Assembly (NCBI RefSeq): GCF_013386165.1
Contig: NZ_JACAOS010000013.1
Span: 16,502-80,501 of the forward strand
DNA length: 64,000 nucleotides
Direction: 5' to 3'
DNA from: Pseudomonas gingeri
GTDB taxonomy: Bacteria; Pseudomonadota; Gammaproteobacteria; Pseudomonadales; Pseudomonadaceae
Under the pieces are notes generated by a model. It did not search any database. It was not told the DNA's origin and saw only the letters and a list, made by a program, of their open reading frames with translations. A program made the position numbers and the translations under genes. Of the stretch, positions 52,234 through 62,680 are shown piece after piece (position 1 is the first letter of the stretch; each line of letters opens with the position of its first letter).

Positions 52234-52880
52234 CGGGTGCCGAACACCACCATGGTCTTGCCTTTGACGTGTACCAGGTTCTGTTCTTCCAGATCCTTGA
52301 GTACCCGCCCTACCATTTCCCGCGAACAACCGACGATGCGGCCGATTTCCTGACGGGTGATCTTGATCTGCATGCCGTCGGGATGGGTCATGGCGTCGGG
52401 TTGCTTGCACAATTCGAGCAGGCAACGAGCCACTCGGCCGGTGACGTCGAAGAATGCCAGGTCGCCGACCTTACGCGTGGTGTTGCGCAGGCGCTGGGCA
52501 ATCTGGCCGCTGAGGGCGTAGAGAATGTCCGGGTCCTGCTGGGCCAGTTCGCGAAACTTGCAGTAGCTGATCTCCGCCACTTCGCATTCGACCTTGGCCC
52601 GTACCCAGGCGCTGCGTTCCTGTTCATGGCCGGCTTGTTCGAACAAACCCAACTCGCCGAAAAAATCGCCGGCATTGAGGTAGGCGATGATCATTTCCCG
52701 ACCGTCATCGTCTTCGATCAGGATCGTGACCGAGCCCTTGATGATGAACGACAGGGTTTGTGAACGATCACCGGCACAAATGATATTGCTCTTGGCCTGG
52801 TAGCGGCGGCGCTGACAATGCATCAGCAGTTTGTCGAGGTTCTTGATTTTGGGGGCGGAAGCGGAAGCCAGAGCAACCAT
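52230..52880 (-). CDS. vfr: cAMP receptor-type regulator Vfr
   Basis: 216 residues. N-terminal cyclic-nucleotide domain ([25 protein letters not shown]; then an RSAWVRAK sequence matching the cAMP-pocket Arg-Ser) and a C-terminal winged helix ([20 protein letters not shown]). Length and position after trpC fit Vfr, the global cAMP-dependent virulence and twitching regulator. Its 3' end overlaps the neighbouring gene by 4 bp. Confidence 0.94.
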   Translation of the reverse strand: MVALASASAPKIKNLDKLLMHCQRRRYQAKSNIICAGDRSQTLSFIIKGSVTILIEDDDGREMIIAYLNAGDFFGELGLFEQAGHEQERSAWVRAKVECEVAEISYCKFRELAQQDPDILYALSGQIAQRLRNTTRKVGDLAFFDVTGRVARCLLELCKQPDAMTHPDGMQIKITRQEIGRIVGCSREMVGRVLKDLEEQNLVHVKGKTMVVFGTR

Positions 52881-53102
52881 GGTTGTATCCCGAAAAGACT
52901 GCGCGGTGTGGTTTGTTTTTTTTAGTCATAGCTGCAAGGCTGGCAGAACGCCAGTGGTTTGGCGCCAGCATACCAGACACATTATGTACAAATTTAGGAA
53001 TTTACTTTGGCGACTGACCGGTCGTCGCCCTTTGTCGGTTTCCTGTCGGAGCAGGGGGCTGTGCTAAGCTGGCTCCCTTTTTTCAGCAGTGGAGTCTAGG
53101 TG

Positions 53103-53525
53103 ATGAAGGCACGCATCCAATGGGCTGGCGAAGCCATGTTCCTCGGAGAGTCCGGTAGCGGGCATGTGGTGGTCATGGACGGTCCGCCGGAAAGTGGTGG
53201 CCGCAACCTGGGCGTTCGTCCCATGGAAATGCTGTTGTTGGGCCTGGGCGGTTGCAGCAACTTCGACGTGGTCAGCATCCTGAAGAAGTCCCGCCAGCCG
53301 GTTGAAAGCTGCGAAGCCTTTCTCGAGGCCGAACGTGCCACTGAAGATCCCAAGGTGTTCACCAAGATCCACCTGCATTTCGTGGTCAAGGGCCGTGGAT
53401 TGAAGGAAGCCCAAGTCAAGCGGGCGATCGAGTTGTCGGCGGAGAAATACTGCTCGGCCTCGATCATGCTCGGTGCGGCTGGCGTTGCCATCACTCACGA
53501 CTATGAGATCATCGAACTCGGCTGA
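53103..53525 (+). CDS. OsmC family protein
   Basis: 140 residues. The two redox cysteines of the OsmC/Ohr fold occur in LGLGGCSNFDVVSIL and EKYCSASIMLG. The family reduces organic hydroperoxides or related thiol substrates; this subgroup is not biochemically assigned. ATG 53103 has GGAG at a good distance; a GTG one codon earlier is possible. Followed by a speD remnant. Confidence 0.9.
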   Translation: MKARIQWAGEAMFLGESGSGHVVVMDGPPESGGRNLGVRPMEMLLLGLGGCSNFDVVSILKKSRQPVESCEAFLEAERATEDPKVFTKIHLHFVVKGRGLKEAQVKRAIELSAEKYCSASIMLGAAGVAITHDYEIIELG

Positions 53526-53605
53526 ATCGACATTGTGACCAGGTGACCGAGCGGGTGGAATACGAAACGCTGGAAATCTTCTACGTGCGCAATATGCCGA
53601 CGTAA
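53525..53605 (+). pseudogene. speD: C-terminal remnant of S-adenosylmethionine decarboxylase
   Basis: The frame reads ...DQVTERVEYETLEIFYVRNMPT-stop (TAA 53603-53605). 'EIYYGRNMP' followed by one or two residues is the C-terminus of class 1b SpeD (E. coli: EMREIYYGRNMPAV). SpeD has about 260 residues and none of its N-terminal or catalytic-serine region is here. In P. aeruginosa speD lies exactly in this position, between the OsmC-like gene and coq7. A deletion of the first ~240 codons explains the sequence. Confidence 0.7.
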
Positions 53606-53622
53606 GTTTTCCAGGCAAAAAG

Positions 53623-53650
53623 AAGGGCGCCCCTGTGGCGCCCTTTTTTT
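53623..53650. terminator. terminator between osmC/speD remnant and coq7
   Basis: AAGGGCGCC (53623-53631) with GGCGCCCTT (53637-53645), 5-nt loop, then a T-run. On the reverse strand an A-rich then T-rich flank (CTTTTTG) makes it usable from both sides. It was presumably the native speD terminator. Confidence 0.8.
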
Positions 53651-53678
53651 GCCTGATCCTTGGCGCAGCCGCGGTCGG

Positions 53679-54326
53679 TCAGATGCGGTAGGTGCTCTTG
53701 GTCATGACCTTGGCCAGCAGGCTCATGCCGAACTTTACCGGTGCCGGGAAACGGAAGCCGCCCGCATCCAGCGCGGATTCGGCGTGATGTTCTTCGTCGA
53801 TGCGCATCTGTTCGAGGATCGCCCGAGACTTTTCGTCTTCGGCCGGCAGTTGTTCCAGGTGTTCGTTGAGGTGTTTGCACACCTGGTCTTCGGTGGCGGC
53901 GACAAACCCGAGGCTGACCTTGTCGCTGATCAGGCCGGCGGCCGCACCGATGCCGAAGGACAGGCCATAGAACAGCGGATTGAGTACGCTGGGATGACTG
54001 CCCAATTGACGGATGCGCTGTTCGCACCAGGCCAGGTGATCGACTTCTTCTTCGGCGGCCTTTTCCATGGCGGCCCTTACGTGGGGCAGCTTGGCGGTCA
54101 GGGCCTGGCCCTGGTAGAGCGCCTGGGCACAGACTTCCCCGGTGTGGTTGATGCGCATCAGGCCGGCGACGTGACGGCTGTCGTCTTCGCTCAGTGGCGC
54201 GTCCGGCTGCACGATGGCCGGCGACGGACGGTAAGGCTGGCCGCTGAACGGCAACAAGGTGCGCATCGCGGTATCGGCTTGCAGCAGAAGACGGTCAATC
54301 GGCGAGTAGTGACGTTGGGTAGTCAT
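53679..54326 (-). CDS. coq7: 3-demethoxyubiquinol 3-hydroxylase
   Basis: 215 residues, ferritin-like diiron protein with ligands in [26 protein letters not shown] and DEEHHAESA. It performs the penultimate step of ubiquinone synthesis. It converges on the osmC gene across a terminator. Confidence 0.95.
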   Translation of the reverse strand: MTTQRHYSPIDRLLLQADTAMRTLLPFSGQPYRPSPAIVQPDAPLSEDDSRHVAGLMRINHTGEVCAQALYQGQALTAKLPHVRAAMEKAAEEEVDHLAWCEQRIRQLGSHPSVLNPLFYGLSFGIGAAAGLISDKVSLGFVAATEDQVCKHLNEHLEQLPAEDEKSRAILEQMRIDEEHHAESALDAGGFRFPAPVKFGMSLLAKVMTKSTYRI

Positions 54327-54442
54327 GCTGACCTCCGGGAAAAATCTCGGTGGGCAGTTTACCGCAATCGAGGGCAGAAGGTTTGCGCTGGGTCATCGGG
54401 GCATGTTGCTGTGGTACGCAATCTTGCCAACGCCATTGACCT

Positions 54443-54470
54443 TGTAGGAGCTGGCAAGCCAGCTCCTACA
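54443..54470. repeat. single compact REP palindrome
   Basis: TGTAGGAGCTGGC and GCCAGCTCCTACA, perfect 13-bp arms separated by AA, between coq7 and the HIT gene. It looks like a REP pair whose centre has been deleted. Confidence 0.85.
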
Positions 54471-54494
54471 GGGATAGGGCCTACCTTGGAGGTA

Positions 54495-54833
54495 TCAGCC
54501 CGGCGGCCAGTTCATCTGGCGCTGACCCAGTACATGCATATGAATGTGATAAACGGTCTGCCCACCTTCTTCATTGCAGTTCATCACCACACGAAAGCCT
54601 TTCTCGCAGCCCAGCTCCAGGGCCAGGCGCTGAGCCGTGAACAGAATGTGCCCGGCCAGGGCCTTGTCTTCTTCGGTCAGGTCATTGAGCGTGCGTACCG
54701 GCTTTTTCGGAATGACCAGGAAATGCACCGGCGCCTGCGGGGCAATATCGTGGAAGGCCAGGACCTGGTCATCCTCATAAATGATCTTCGCAGGTATTTC
54801 TCTGTTGATGATCTTGGTGAACAGAGTATCCAC
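54495..54833 (-). CDS. HIT family nucleotide hydrolase (HinT-like)
   Basis: 112 residues with the histidine triad YHIHMHVLGQRQMNW and the N-terminal DTLFTKIINREIPA segment of HinT. It hydrolyses AMP-lysine or adenosine phosphoramidates. I use GTG 54833, preceded by GGAG at eight bases; an upstream extension is unlike the family. Confidence 0.92.
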   Translation of the reverse strand: MDTLFTKIINREIPAKIIYEDDQVLAFHDIAPQAPVHFLVIPKKPVRTLNDLTEEDKALAGHILFTAQRLALELGCEKGFRVVMNCNEEGGQTVYHIHMHVLGQRQMNWPPG

Positions 54834-54896
54834 AGCTGTTTCTCCGTTGGGTAAGTCGGGCCAGAGTCTGGATGGACCGGGCCGTGAGTTCAAGTT

Positions 54897-55685
54897 TCAG
54901 CGCGGGCAATAGGCCTTGGTCGCGATCCCGGCGAGTTTGCGTATCGCCCAGCGCGGCATCAGGCGTGGGGTGCGGGCCAGCCAGCGGTTGCGCCAGCCGG
55001 GAATGATCACCGCGCGGTTTTTCTCCAGCGCCCGCACGGCGTACAGCGCCACTTCTTCGGGGCTCATCATCAGTTTGCTGTTCGAGAGCTTTTCGACGGA
55101 CAACTGTGCTGTGCGAAAGAACGCGGTCCGGGTCAGGCCCGGGCAGAGCACCGACACCTTGATGCCAGTTTTCTTGAGCTCTTCGCGCAGGCCTTCGGAG
55201 AAGTGCAGCACGTAGGCCTTGCTCGCGTAATAGCTGCTCATCCAGGGCGCCGGATGAAAGGCCGCGACGGACGCGACGTTGAGGATTTGCCCGCCACCCT
55301 GTATTGCCATGAGATTGCCCAGGGTATGACAAAGTCGGGTCAGGGCGAGGATATTGACCTCGATCAGGTCCTGCTCCGTCCCCCAATCCTGGGCCAGAAA
55401 TGGGCCGCAAGTGCCGAGGCCGGCGCAGTTGACCAGCAGGTCGATCTGCCGTTCACCTTCTTCCAGTTCCAGCAGGAAACCGGAAAGACGCAGTGGTTCG
55501 CTCAGGTCGCAGGCGCGGAAGAGCACCTCGACGCCGAAGCGCTGGGTCAGTTCCAGGGCGATGGTTTCCAGCTGATCACGCTGGCGGGCCACCAGAATCA
55601 GACTGCGGCCGCGGCGCGCGAGGGCTTCGGCCAGTGCCAGGCCGATGCCGCTGGAAGCGCCGGTGATCAGGGCGTAACGGGTCAT
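54897..55685 (-). CDS. short-chain dehydrogenase/reductase
   Basis: 262 residues. N-terminal ALITGASSGIGLALAEAL, LVNCAGLG and catalytic SVAAFHPAPWMSSYYASKAY (Ser-Tyr-x-x-x-Lys) are intact. Substrate is unknown; the basic C-terminal tail (NRWLARTPRLMPRWAIRK) is typical of the membrane-associated DltE/YqjQ-like group. ATG 55685 has GGAG upstream. Confidence 0.9.
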   Translation of the reverse strand: MTRYALITGASSGIGLALAEALARRGRSLILVARQRDQLETIALELTQRFGVEVLFRACDLSEPLRLSGFLLELEEGERQIDLLVNCAGLGTCGPFLAQDWGTEQDLIEVNILALTRLCHTLGNLMAIQGGGQILNVASVAAFHPAPWMSSYYASKAYVLHFSEGLREELKKTGIKVSVLCPGLTRTAFFRTAQLSVEKLSNSKLMMSPEEVALYAVRALEKNRAVIIPGWRNRWLARTPRLMPRWAIRKLAGIATKAYCPR

Positions 55686-55745
55686 GCAGTTCTCCATCAC
55701 AACGGCTCCGAGCCTTGGGACAGAGGGTCGCAGGCTCAGAAGCGG

Positions 55746-56708
55746 TTATTCTTTTTCATCTTTGTCATAGTCTACAGCGGGCGGAGCGGATTCGGCTGCT
55801 GCATCATCGCTGGTGCCCTCGGCCTCGTCGGTGCTGGTGGCGTCGCTGCTTTCGGAATAGCTGGCCGACTCCTTGTTGTAGTCTTTTTCAAGGTTGGCCA
55901 GGCCGCCGGTCACGGCAACGACGCCAACGATGACCCCGAACACCACCGAGAGTATCGCCAGGACCTTGACCGCAGTGCCGTTGGGCGGTGGCGGTGCGCC
56001 GTATTGGTTGGCGCCGGCATTGCCGGGGCAGAACATCAGTACGAAAGGGAGCAGGCCGCCGACGAAGGGGACCAGGGTCAGTAGCCAGAGCCAACCGGAC
56101 CAGCCGATATCGTGCAGGCGCTGTACGGCGATCTGGATGGAAAAGACCATGAAGGCGATCAGCGCCGCGCCGCCGAGTACAACGCCGATGGTGATCGCCG
56201 TATTCACCGAGGCTGCCGCGGTGCCCATGGCGAAGGCGAAGATGGCGCCGGCGATCGGGAGGGTGGCGAACATCAGGACGACGCTCCAGGCCAGGTAACG
56301 CAGCCGACCGATACGTCCATCGGTGGTGAAGGCCTTGAGTTGGCCGAACGCGGGAAGGCTGTCGCCGACCTGTGCCCGTGGCGGGGCGTAGGGCGATTGG
56401 TAGGTCGCGGTGTCCGCAGGGGGCGTGCTGGCCGGCAGGTCATCAATGTCCGCCAGGCTCAGTTCGATGGCCGGCGGTTCGGCTTCCAGGCGCGCCTCGA
56501 TGCCGGTCTTACGCAAGGCTTGCAGGTAATTCTCGGCTTCGGCGGCCGACAGGTCGCGCTTCAGGGCGACAGGCTGGCCACTGAACAGCCTTTCAACCGA
56601 CGCGATATCGGTTTTGAACAGCGCGGCGAGGTTGTGCTGGGCGGTGGATTTCTCCACGCCCGTCTGCAAGGTGCCATCGAAGACAATTTTGAAGCGGTTT
56701 TCGCTCAT
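55746..56708 (-). CDS. DUF805 family membrane protein
   Basis: 320 residues. The N-terminal ~80 residues (FKIVFDGTLQTGVEKSTAQ) are a soluble segment rich in acid groups; DUF805 begins near DGRIGRLRYLAWSVV with several membrane helices and the HDIGWSGWLWL motif, and the C-terminus is an acidic Ser/Asp/Glu tail. Function unknown. I use ATG 56708 with AGGA upstream. Confidence 0.85.
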   Translation of the reverse strand: MSENRFKIVFDGTLQTGVEKSTAQHNLAALFKTDIASVERLFSGQPVALKRDLSAAEAENYLQALRKTGIEARLEAEPPAIELSLADIDDLPASTPPADTATYQSPYAPPRAQVGDSLPAFGQLKAFTTDGRIGRLRYLAWSVVLMFATLPIAGAIFAFAMGTAAASVNTAITIGVVLGGAALIAFMVFSIQIAVQRLHDIGWSGWLWLLTLVPFVGGLLPFVLMFCPGNAGANQYGAPPPPNGTAVKVLAILSVVFGVIVGVVAVTGGLANLEKDYNKESASYSESSDATSTDEAEGTSDDAAAESAPPAVDYDKDEKE

Positions 56709-56777
56709 GAAGGGCATCCTTGTCACAAGTCATTGGCGTTGCAGTGTAAGCCTGCAGCGCGCAGGCACACCATCTTG

Positions 56778-57749
56778 TTACGGGCGTGGCCAGTGCCGCG
56801 GCAACTCGGCTGCCACGGTCTGGGCCTGGCGGTACTCGGCATCGAGCCTGGCGACCAGTTGATCGACATTGGGCAGGTCGTCGATGCCGCCGACGCCCTG
56901 GCCTGCCGACCAGACGGTCTTCCAGGCCTTGGCCTCGTCGCTGATCGGCTTGAGCTTGGAACCGAAGTTCACTTCGCCCTTGCCTTGCAACGCGCCCAGG
57001 TCGAAGCCGGCGTTTTCCAGGCTCTGGCGCATAAAGCTCGCGGGCACCCCGGATACCGCCGCAGTGTGCACGATATCGACCGCCTGGGATGTGAGCAGCA
57101 TCTCTTTATACGCGTCGGGCGCATGACTTTCCGCAGTGCCGATAAATCGGGTACCGAAGTAGGCCAGATCCGCGCCGAGCAACTGTGCGGCGAGAATCTC
57201 GTGGCCATGGTTCAGGCAGCCGGCCAGTAGCAGGGTCTTGTCGAAGAACTGGCGGATTTCGGCGATCAGGGCAAACGGGCTCCAGGTGCCGGCATGGCCA
57301 CCCGCTCCGGCCGCCACGGCAATCAGTCCGTCGACACCGGCCTCGGCGGCCTTTTCGGCATGTCGCCGGGTGGTGACGTCGTGGAACACCAGGCCACCGT
57401 AGCTGTGCACGGCGTCCACCAGTTCCTTGACGGCGCCCAGGCTGGTGATGACGATCGGCACCTTGTGCTCGATACAGATCTGCAGATCCGCCTGCAAGCG
57501 CGGGTTGCTGTTGTGCACGATCAGGTTGACGGCATAGGGCGCCGGATTGTCCAGGGTCGCCAGGCCCGCTTCGATTTCCTCAAGCCAGGCCTTGAAGCCG
57601 CTGCTCTCGCGCTGGTTCAGGGCCGGGAAGCTGCCGACCACCCCATTGCGGCAGCAGGCGAGTACCAGTTGCGGGTTGGAAATCAGGAACATCGGCGCAG
57701 CCACCACGGGCAAGCGCAGGCGTTGTTCGAGCAGGGCGGGCAGCGACAT
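56778..57749 (-). CDS. nitronate monooxygenase-type FMN enzyme
   Basis: 323 residues, TIM barrel. N-terminal LRLPVVAAPMFLISNPQLV, the FMN-phosphate GAGGHAG, and the active-site region HDVTTRRHAEKAAEAGVDG fit the 2-nitropropane dioxygenase/nitronate monooxygenase family. The true substrate could be propionate-3-nitronate or another. Reverse strand, 36 bp before hemJ. Confidence 0.88.
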   Translation of the reverse strand: MSLPALLEQRLRLPVVAAPMFLISNPQLVLACCRNGVVGSFPALNQRESSGFKAWLEEIEAGLATLDNPAPYAVNLIVHNSNPRLQADLQICIEHKVPIVITSLGAVKELVDAVHSYGGLVFHDVTTRRHAEKAAEAGVDGLIAVAAGAGGHAGTWSPFALIAEIRQFFDKTLLLAGCLNHGHEILAAQLLGADLAYFGTRFIGTAESHAPDAYKEMLLTSQAVDIVHTAAVSGVPASFMRQSLENAGFDLGALQGKGEVNFGSKLKPISDEAKAWKTVWSAGQGVGGIDDLPNVDQLVARLDAEYRQAQTVAAELPRHWPRP

Positions 57750-57785
57750 GGAGAATGCTCCGATCAGGGATGAGTGACTTGGTAA

Positions 57786-58214
57786 CTAGAACGGCCGGAC
57801 AACGACCAGAATTACAATAGCCAGCAATATCAGAACCGGCACTTCATTGAACCAGCGATAAAAGACATGACTGCGGGTGTTTTCGCCACGGGCAAAACGT
57901 TTTACCTGGGCACCGCACATATGGTGATAGCCGATCAGCACGACGACCAGGGTCAGCTTGGCGTGTATCCAGCCACCCTGGCTGAAGATGCTCGGGTTGA
58001 GGGCGATCAGCCAGCCACCGAAGATCAGCGTGGCGATCATCGCCGGGCCCATGATCCCGCGATACAGCTTGCGCTCCATGACGCTGAAGCGCTCCTTGCT
58101 GACATTGTCCTCGCTCTGGGCGTGGTAGACGAACAGGCGCGGCAGGTAGAACAGGCCGGCAAACCAGCAGACGACACTGACGATATGAAAGGCTTTGATC
58201 CACAAATAGAGCAT
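57786..58214 (-). CDS. hemJ: protoporphyrinogen oxidase HemJ
   Basis: 142 residues, four membrane helices, with KAFHIVSVVCWFAGLFYLPRL and YHHMCGAQVKRFA; the His in helix 1 and the Arg/Lys pair are conserved in the UPF0093/HemJ family. It oxidises protoporphyrinogen IX in heme synthesis. The start diverges from argC. Confidence 0.9.
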   Translation of the reverse strand: MLYLWIKAFHIVSVVCWFAGLFYLPRLFVYHAQSEDNVSKERFSVMERKLYRGIMGPAMIATLIFGGWLIALNPSIFSQGGWIHAKLTLVVVLIGYHHMCGAQVKRFARGENTRSHVFYRWFNEVPVLILLAIVILVVVRPF

Positions 58215-58349
58215 TTTTAGTTATTCCCAGGTTCACGGTAGGCCGAATAGTAGAGGCTTGAGCGTCCGCACGTCACCTTGACGGTTGTCGCAGGCGCGCG
58301 CGGCCCCTATTATCGTGGGCTTTCCAGTGGTTTCGTTGAGGGGCAGGTC

Positions 58350-59384
58350 ATGGTCAAGGTCGGTATCGTCGGCGGCACGGGTTACACCGGTGTCGAATTG
58401 CTGCGTCTGTTGGCACAGCATCCGCAAGCGGAAGTGGCTGTCATCACTTCTCGATCCGAGGCGGGCCTTGCCGTGGCCGACATGTACCCGAACCTGCGCG
58501 GTCATTACGACGGCCTGGCGTTCAGCGTGCCGGACATCAAGACCCTCGGCGCCTGTGACGTGGTGTTCTTCGCCACGCCCCATGGCGTGGCCCATGCCCT
58601 GGCCGGTGAATTGTTGTCCGCCGGGACCAAGGTCATCGACCTGTCCGCCGACTTCCGTCTGCAGGACGCCGAAGAGTGGGCCAAGTGGTACGGTCAGCCG
58701 CACGGTGCGCCGGCTTTGCTGGAAGAGGCGGTCTATGGCCTGCCGGAAGTGAACCGCGAAAAGATCAAGCAGGCCCGTCTGATCGCCGTGCCGGGTTGCT
58801 ATCCGACCGCGACCCAGCTGGGTTTCCTGCCGCTGCTTGAAGCCGGGATTGCGGATACCACACGACTGATCGCCGACTGCAAGTCGGGTGTCAGCGGTGC
58901 CGGTCGCGGTGCCAGCGTCGGTTCGCTGTACTCGGAAACCTCCGAAAGCATGAAGGCCTATGCGGTCAAGGGCCATCGCCACCTGCCGGAAATCCGCCAG
59001 GGGCTGCGCCGCGCCTCTGGTCATGACGTGGGCCTGACCTTTGTGCCGCACCTCACGCCGATGATCCGCGGTATCCACTCCACGCTTTACGCGACCGTGG
59101 TCGATCGCTCGGTGGATCTGCAGGCGCTGTTTGAAAAGCGTTATGCCAACGAGCCCTTTGTCGACGTGATGCCGGCCGGCAGCCATCCGGAAACCCGCAG
59201 CGTGCGCGGTGCCAACGTTTGCCGGATTGCCGTGCACCGTCCGCAGGACGGTGACCTGGTGGTGGTGTTGTCGGTGATCGACAACCTGGTCAAGGGTGCG
59301 TCGGGTCAGGCGGTACAGAACCTGAACATTCTGTTCGGTCTGGACGAGCGCCTGGGTCTGTCCCACGCGGGCATGCTGCCATAA
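58350..59384 (+). CDS. argC: N-acetyl-gamma-glutamyl-phosphate reductase
   Basis: 344 residues. NADP-binding [17 protein letters not shown] and catalytic Cys in [10 protein letters not shown]. It makes N-acetylglutamate semialdehyde in arginine synthesis. ATG 58350 starts the protein at MVKVGIVGG; no ribosome-binding site problem (GGGGCAGG upstream). Confidence 0.96.
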   Translation: MVKVGIVGGTGYTGVELLRLLAQHPQAEVAVITSRSEAGLAVADMYPNLRGHYDGLAFSVPDIKTLGACDVVFFATPHGVAHALAGELLSAGTKVIDLSADFRLQDAEEWAKWYGQPHGAPALLEEAVYGLPEVNREKIKQARLIAVPGCYPTATQLGFLPLLEAGIADTTRLIADCKSGVSGAGRGASVGSLYSETSESMKAYAVKGHRHLPEIRQGLRRASGHDVGLTFVPHLTPMIRGIHSTLYATVVDRSVDLQALFEKRYANEPFVDVMPAGSHPETRSVRGANVCRIAVHRPQDGDLVVVLSVIDNLVKGASGQAVQNLNILFGLDERLGLSHAGMLP

Positions 59385-59387
59385 CGG

Positions 59388-59472
59388 CAGCTGCGAGCTT
59401 CGAGCGGTAAGTCGCAAGGGGCGCGCCAGGCTTCCAGCTTGCCGCTTGTAGCTGGAAGCTTGCCGCTGCCTT
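59388..59472. repeat. AAGCTTCAAGCGGCAAGCTG-type repeat, second copy
   Basis: GCAGCTGCGAGCTTCGAGCGG at the left is matched by CCGCTTGTAGCTGGAAGC and GCCGCTGCC at the right, with CTTCCAGCTTGCCGC in between: imperfect palindromes built from the same units as 22701-22822. It lies in the argC-erpA gap. Confidence 0.6.
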
Positions 59473-59554
59473 AATAGTTGACTGCTTTTCTAGGAGAAGC
59501 GGATAATGCCCGTCATCACGCATTATGGCGGCGTAACGCCGGGAGATAGTCAGC

Positions 59555-59905
59555 ATGAGCGTCGAATCCTTCACCCCCACGGCTTTGCAATTCACCCACG
59601 GTGCCGCGCACAAGGTGAAGAGCCTGGTCGATGAAGAGGGTAATGATCGCTTGAAGCTGCGCGTATTCGTTACGGGCGGCGGTTGTTCAGGTTTTCAGTA
59701 CGGCTTCACCTTCGATGAAGAAGTGGCCGATGACGACACCATCGTCGAGCGCGAAGGCGTCAGCCTGGTGGTCGATCCCATGAGCTTCCAGTACCTGGCA
59801 GGCGCAGAAGTGGATTACCAGGAAGGCCTGGAAGGCTCGCGTTTTGTCATCAAGAACCCGAATGCCACTACGACCTGTGGTTGCGGGTCGTCGTTCTCGA
59901 TCTGA
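59555..59905 (+). CDS. erpA: iron-sulfur cluster insertion protein ErpA
   Basis: 116 residues, A-type carrier. Three Fe-S ligand cysteines: one in [12 protein letters not shown] and the [10 protein letters not shown] pair at the C-terminus. It passes [Fe-S] clusters to isoprenoid enzymes and others. A strong terminator follows. Confidence 0.96.
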   Translation: MSVESFTPTALQFTHGAAHKVKSLVDEEGNDRLKLRVFVTGGGCSGFQYGFTFDEEVADDDTIVEREGVSLVVDPMSFQYLAGAEVDYQEGLEGSRFVIKNPNATTTCGCGSSFSI

Positions 59906-59927
59906 TCATCGCTAGCGCTTTACCCTC

Positions 59928-59954
59928 AACGCCGCGAATTTCGCGGCGTTTTGC
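59928..59954 (+). terminator. erpA terminator
   Basis: AACGCCGCG (from 59928) pairs with CGCGGCGTT (to 59950) and is followed by TTTGC; the A at the left end makes it usable for the convergent anmK as well. Confidence 0.8.
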
Positions 59955-59960
59955 TAGGTG

Positions 59961-61055
<1,095 letters not shown>

Positions 61056-62471
61056 TTACCGTTGTTTGGCGGAGGCGACTTTGCTGGATTTTTCCTGGTT
61101 CATGCGCGCCATCAGCGGCTGGCTCTGTTGCAGGAAACGGGCGCGTTCGGACTTGGCGATCGGATCGGCCATGGGCAGTTTCTGGCCCAGCGGGTCGACG
61201 TGCACACCATTGACCTGGAACTCGTAGTGCAAGTGCGGGCCGGTCGACAGGCCGGTGGTGCCGATATAGCCGATGACCTGGCCCTGCTTGACGGTGCTGC
61301 CGGTCTGGATGCCCTTGGCAAAACCTTGCATGTGACCGTAAAGGGTCCGGTAGGTGATGCCGTGCTGGATGATCACGGTATTGCCGTAGCCGCCGCGGCG
61401 ACCGGCCAATATCACCTTGCCGTCGCCGGCGGCCTTGATCGGTGTACCGCGCGGGGCGGCGTAGTCGACGCCCTTGTGGGCGCGGATCTTGTTCAGGATC
61501 GGGTGTTTGCGGCCCATGGAGAAGCGCGAGCTGATGCGGGCGAAGTCCACGGGGGTGCGGATAAAGGCCTTGCGCATGCTGTTGCCGTCAGCGGTGTAGT
61601 AGTTGCTGGTGCCTTGTTTGTTGGTGTAGCGCACGGCGGTGTAGGTCTTGCCGCGGTTGATAAAGCGTGCGGACAGGATGCTGCCGGTGCCGACGGTCTT
61701 GCCGTTGAGGACTTTCTGTTCGTAGATCACTTCGAATTCGTCGCCGGGGCGGATGTCCTGGGCGAAATCGATGTCGTAGCCGAACACATGGGTCATTTCC
61801 CTGATCAGGCTGTGGGGCATGCCGGCGCGCTGGGCGGAGAGTGACAGCGAGCTGTTGATCACACCGTGCACGTAGGCCGACTGGACCACCGGCTTGGTGA
61901 CCACGCGATTGAAGGTGAAGCCTTTCGGGCCCTTGCTCAGGGTGATGGTTTCAAGGTCGCTGACCTTGCTGTGCAGGTTGTTCAGCTTGCCGTCGGGCGT
62001 CAGCTCGAACTCCAGGACCTGGCCATGTTTGAGCTGGGAGAACTGTTTTGCTTGTTTATCGCTGGCCAAGACCTCATGTACTGAAGCAGCGGGCAGGCCG
62101 ACCTTCTCGAACAGGGTGGACAACGTATCGCCACGGCTTACGGTGACTTCACGGTGGCCGGGGGCCTTCTTTTCCTCGGGTGCCGCTTCGGTCTTGGCGG
62201 TGTCGTGGGTGTCGTCGGCGCTGTTGTCGATCTGGGCGAAAGGCGATGGATTGCCTTCATTTGTGGCTTGATCGAGTTCTACAGCGTCTTTGTCTTGTGT
62301 CAGTTGATCCGCTGGGGTTTCCAGCTCCAGGTTCAGCGTTGTCTTCTTGGCTTCTACGTCACTGGAAGGAAATACCAGTAGCGCCAGGCTGAGAAGGGCG
62401 GCGATCCCGCTTGCGGCCAGCAGGTGGGTCTTCGGATAAAGCGGGGGCGCTTTAGTCGGCTCTGTGGTCAT
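61056..62471 (-). CDS. M23 family murein DD-endopeptidase (MepM-type)
   Basis: 471 residues from ATG 62471. N-terminal membrane anchor (LLAASGIAALLSLALLVF), an acidic linker, a LysM/OapA-like domain (TVSRGDTLSTLFEKVGL) and a C-terminal LytM domain whose zinc ligands occur in HKGVDYAAPRG and GPHLHYEFQ. It cuts DD-crosslinks in peptidoglycan. With anmK downstream it links wall cleavage with recycling. Confidence 0.94.
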   Translation of the reverse strand: MTTEPTKAPPLYPKTHLLAASGIAALLSLALLVFPSSDVEAKKTTLNLELETPADQLTQDKDAVELDQATNEGNPSPFAQIDNSADDTHDTAKTEAAPEEKKAPGHREVTVSRGDTLSTLFEKVGLPAASVHEVLASDKQAKQFSQLKHGQVLEFELTPDGKLNNLHSKVSDLETITLSKGPKGFTFNRVVTKPVVQSAYVHGVINSSLSLSAQRAGMPHSLIREMTHVFGYDIDFAQDIRPGDEFEVIYEQKVLNGKTVGTGSILSARFINRGKTYTAVRYTNKQGTSNYYTADGNSMRKAFIRTPVDFARISSRFSMGRKHPILNKIRAHKGVDYAAPRGTPIKAAGDGKVILAGRRGGYGNTVIIQHGITYRTLYGHMQGFAKGIQTGSTVKQGQVIGYIGTTGLSTGPHLHYEFQVNGVHVDPLGQKLPMADPIAKSERARFLQQSQPLMARMNQEKSSKVASAKQR

Positions 62472-62680
62472 AGGTAATTTGACTTTGAAGAAGATGAATT
62501 GGAAAAGATGAATGACATGATGAAGATGAAATAACTGTATAAAATATAACCAAAACATCGCTGAAGCAAGTCTGTCATGTGCGGGCGGGCGTTTCGTGCC
62601 CGTATGCCGGGCAAAACTTGTATTTGGACGGCGATCTTGTATGGTTGGTCCCCTTTGAATCTGAGCCTTGCAGGTTGGTT

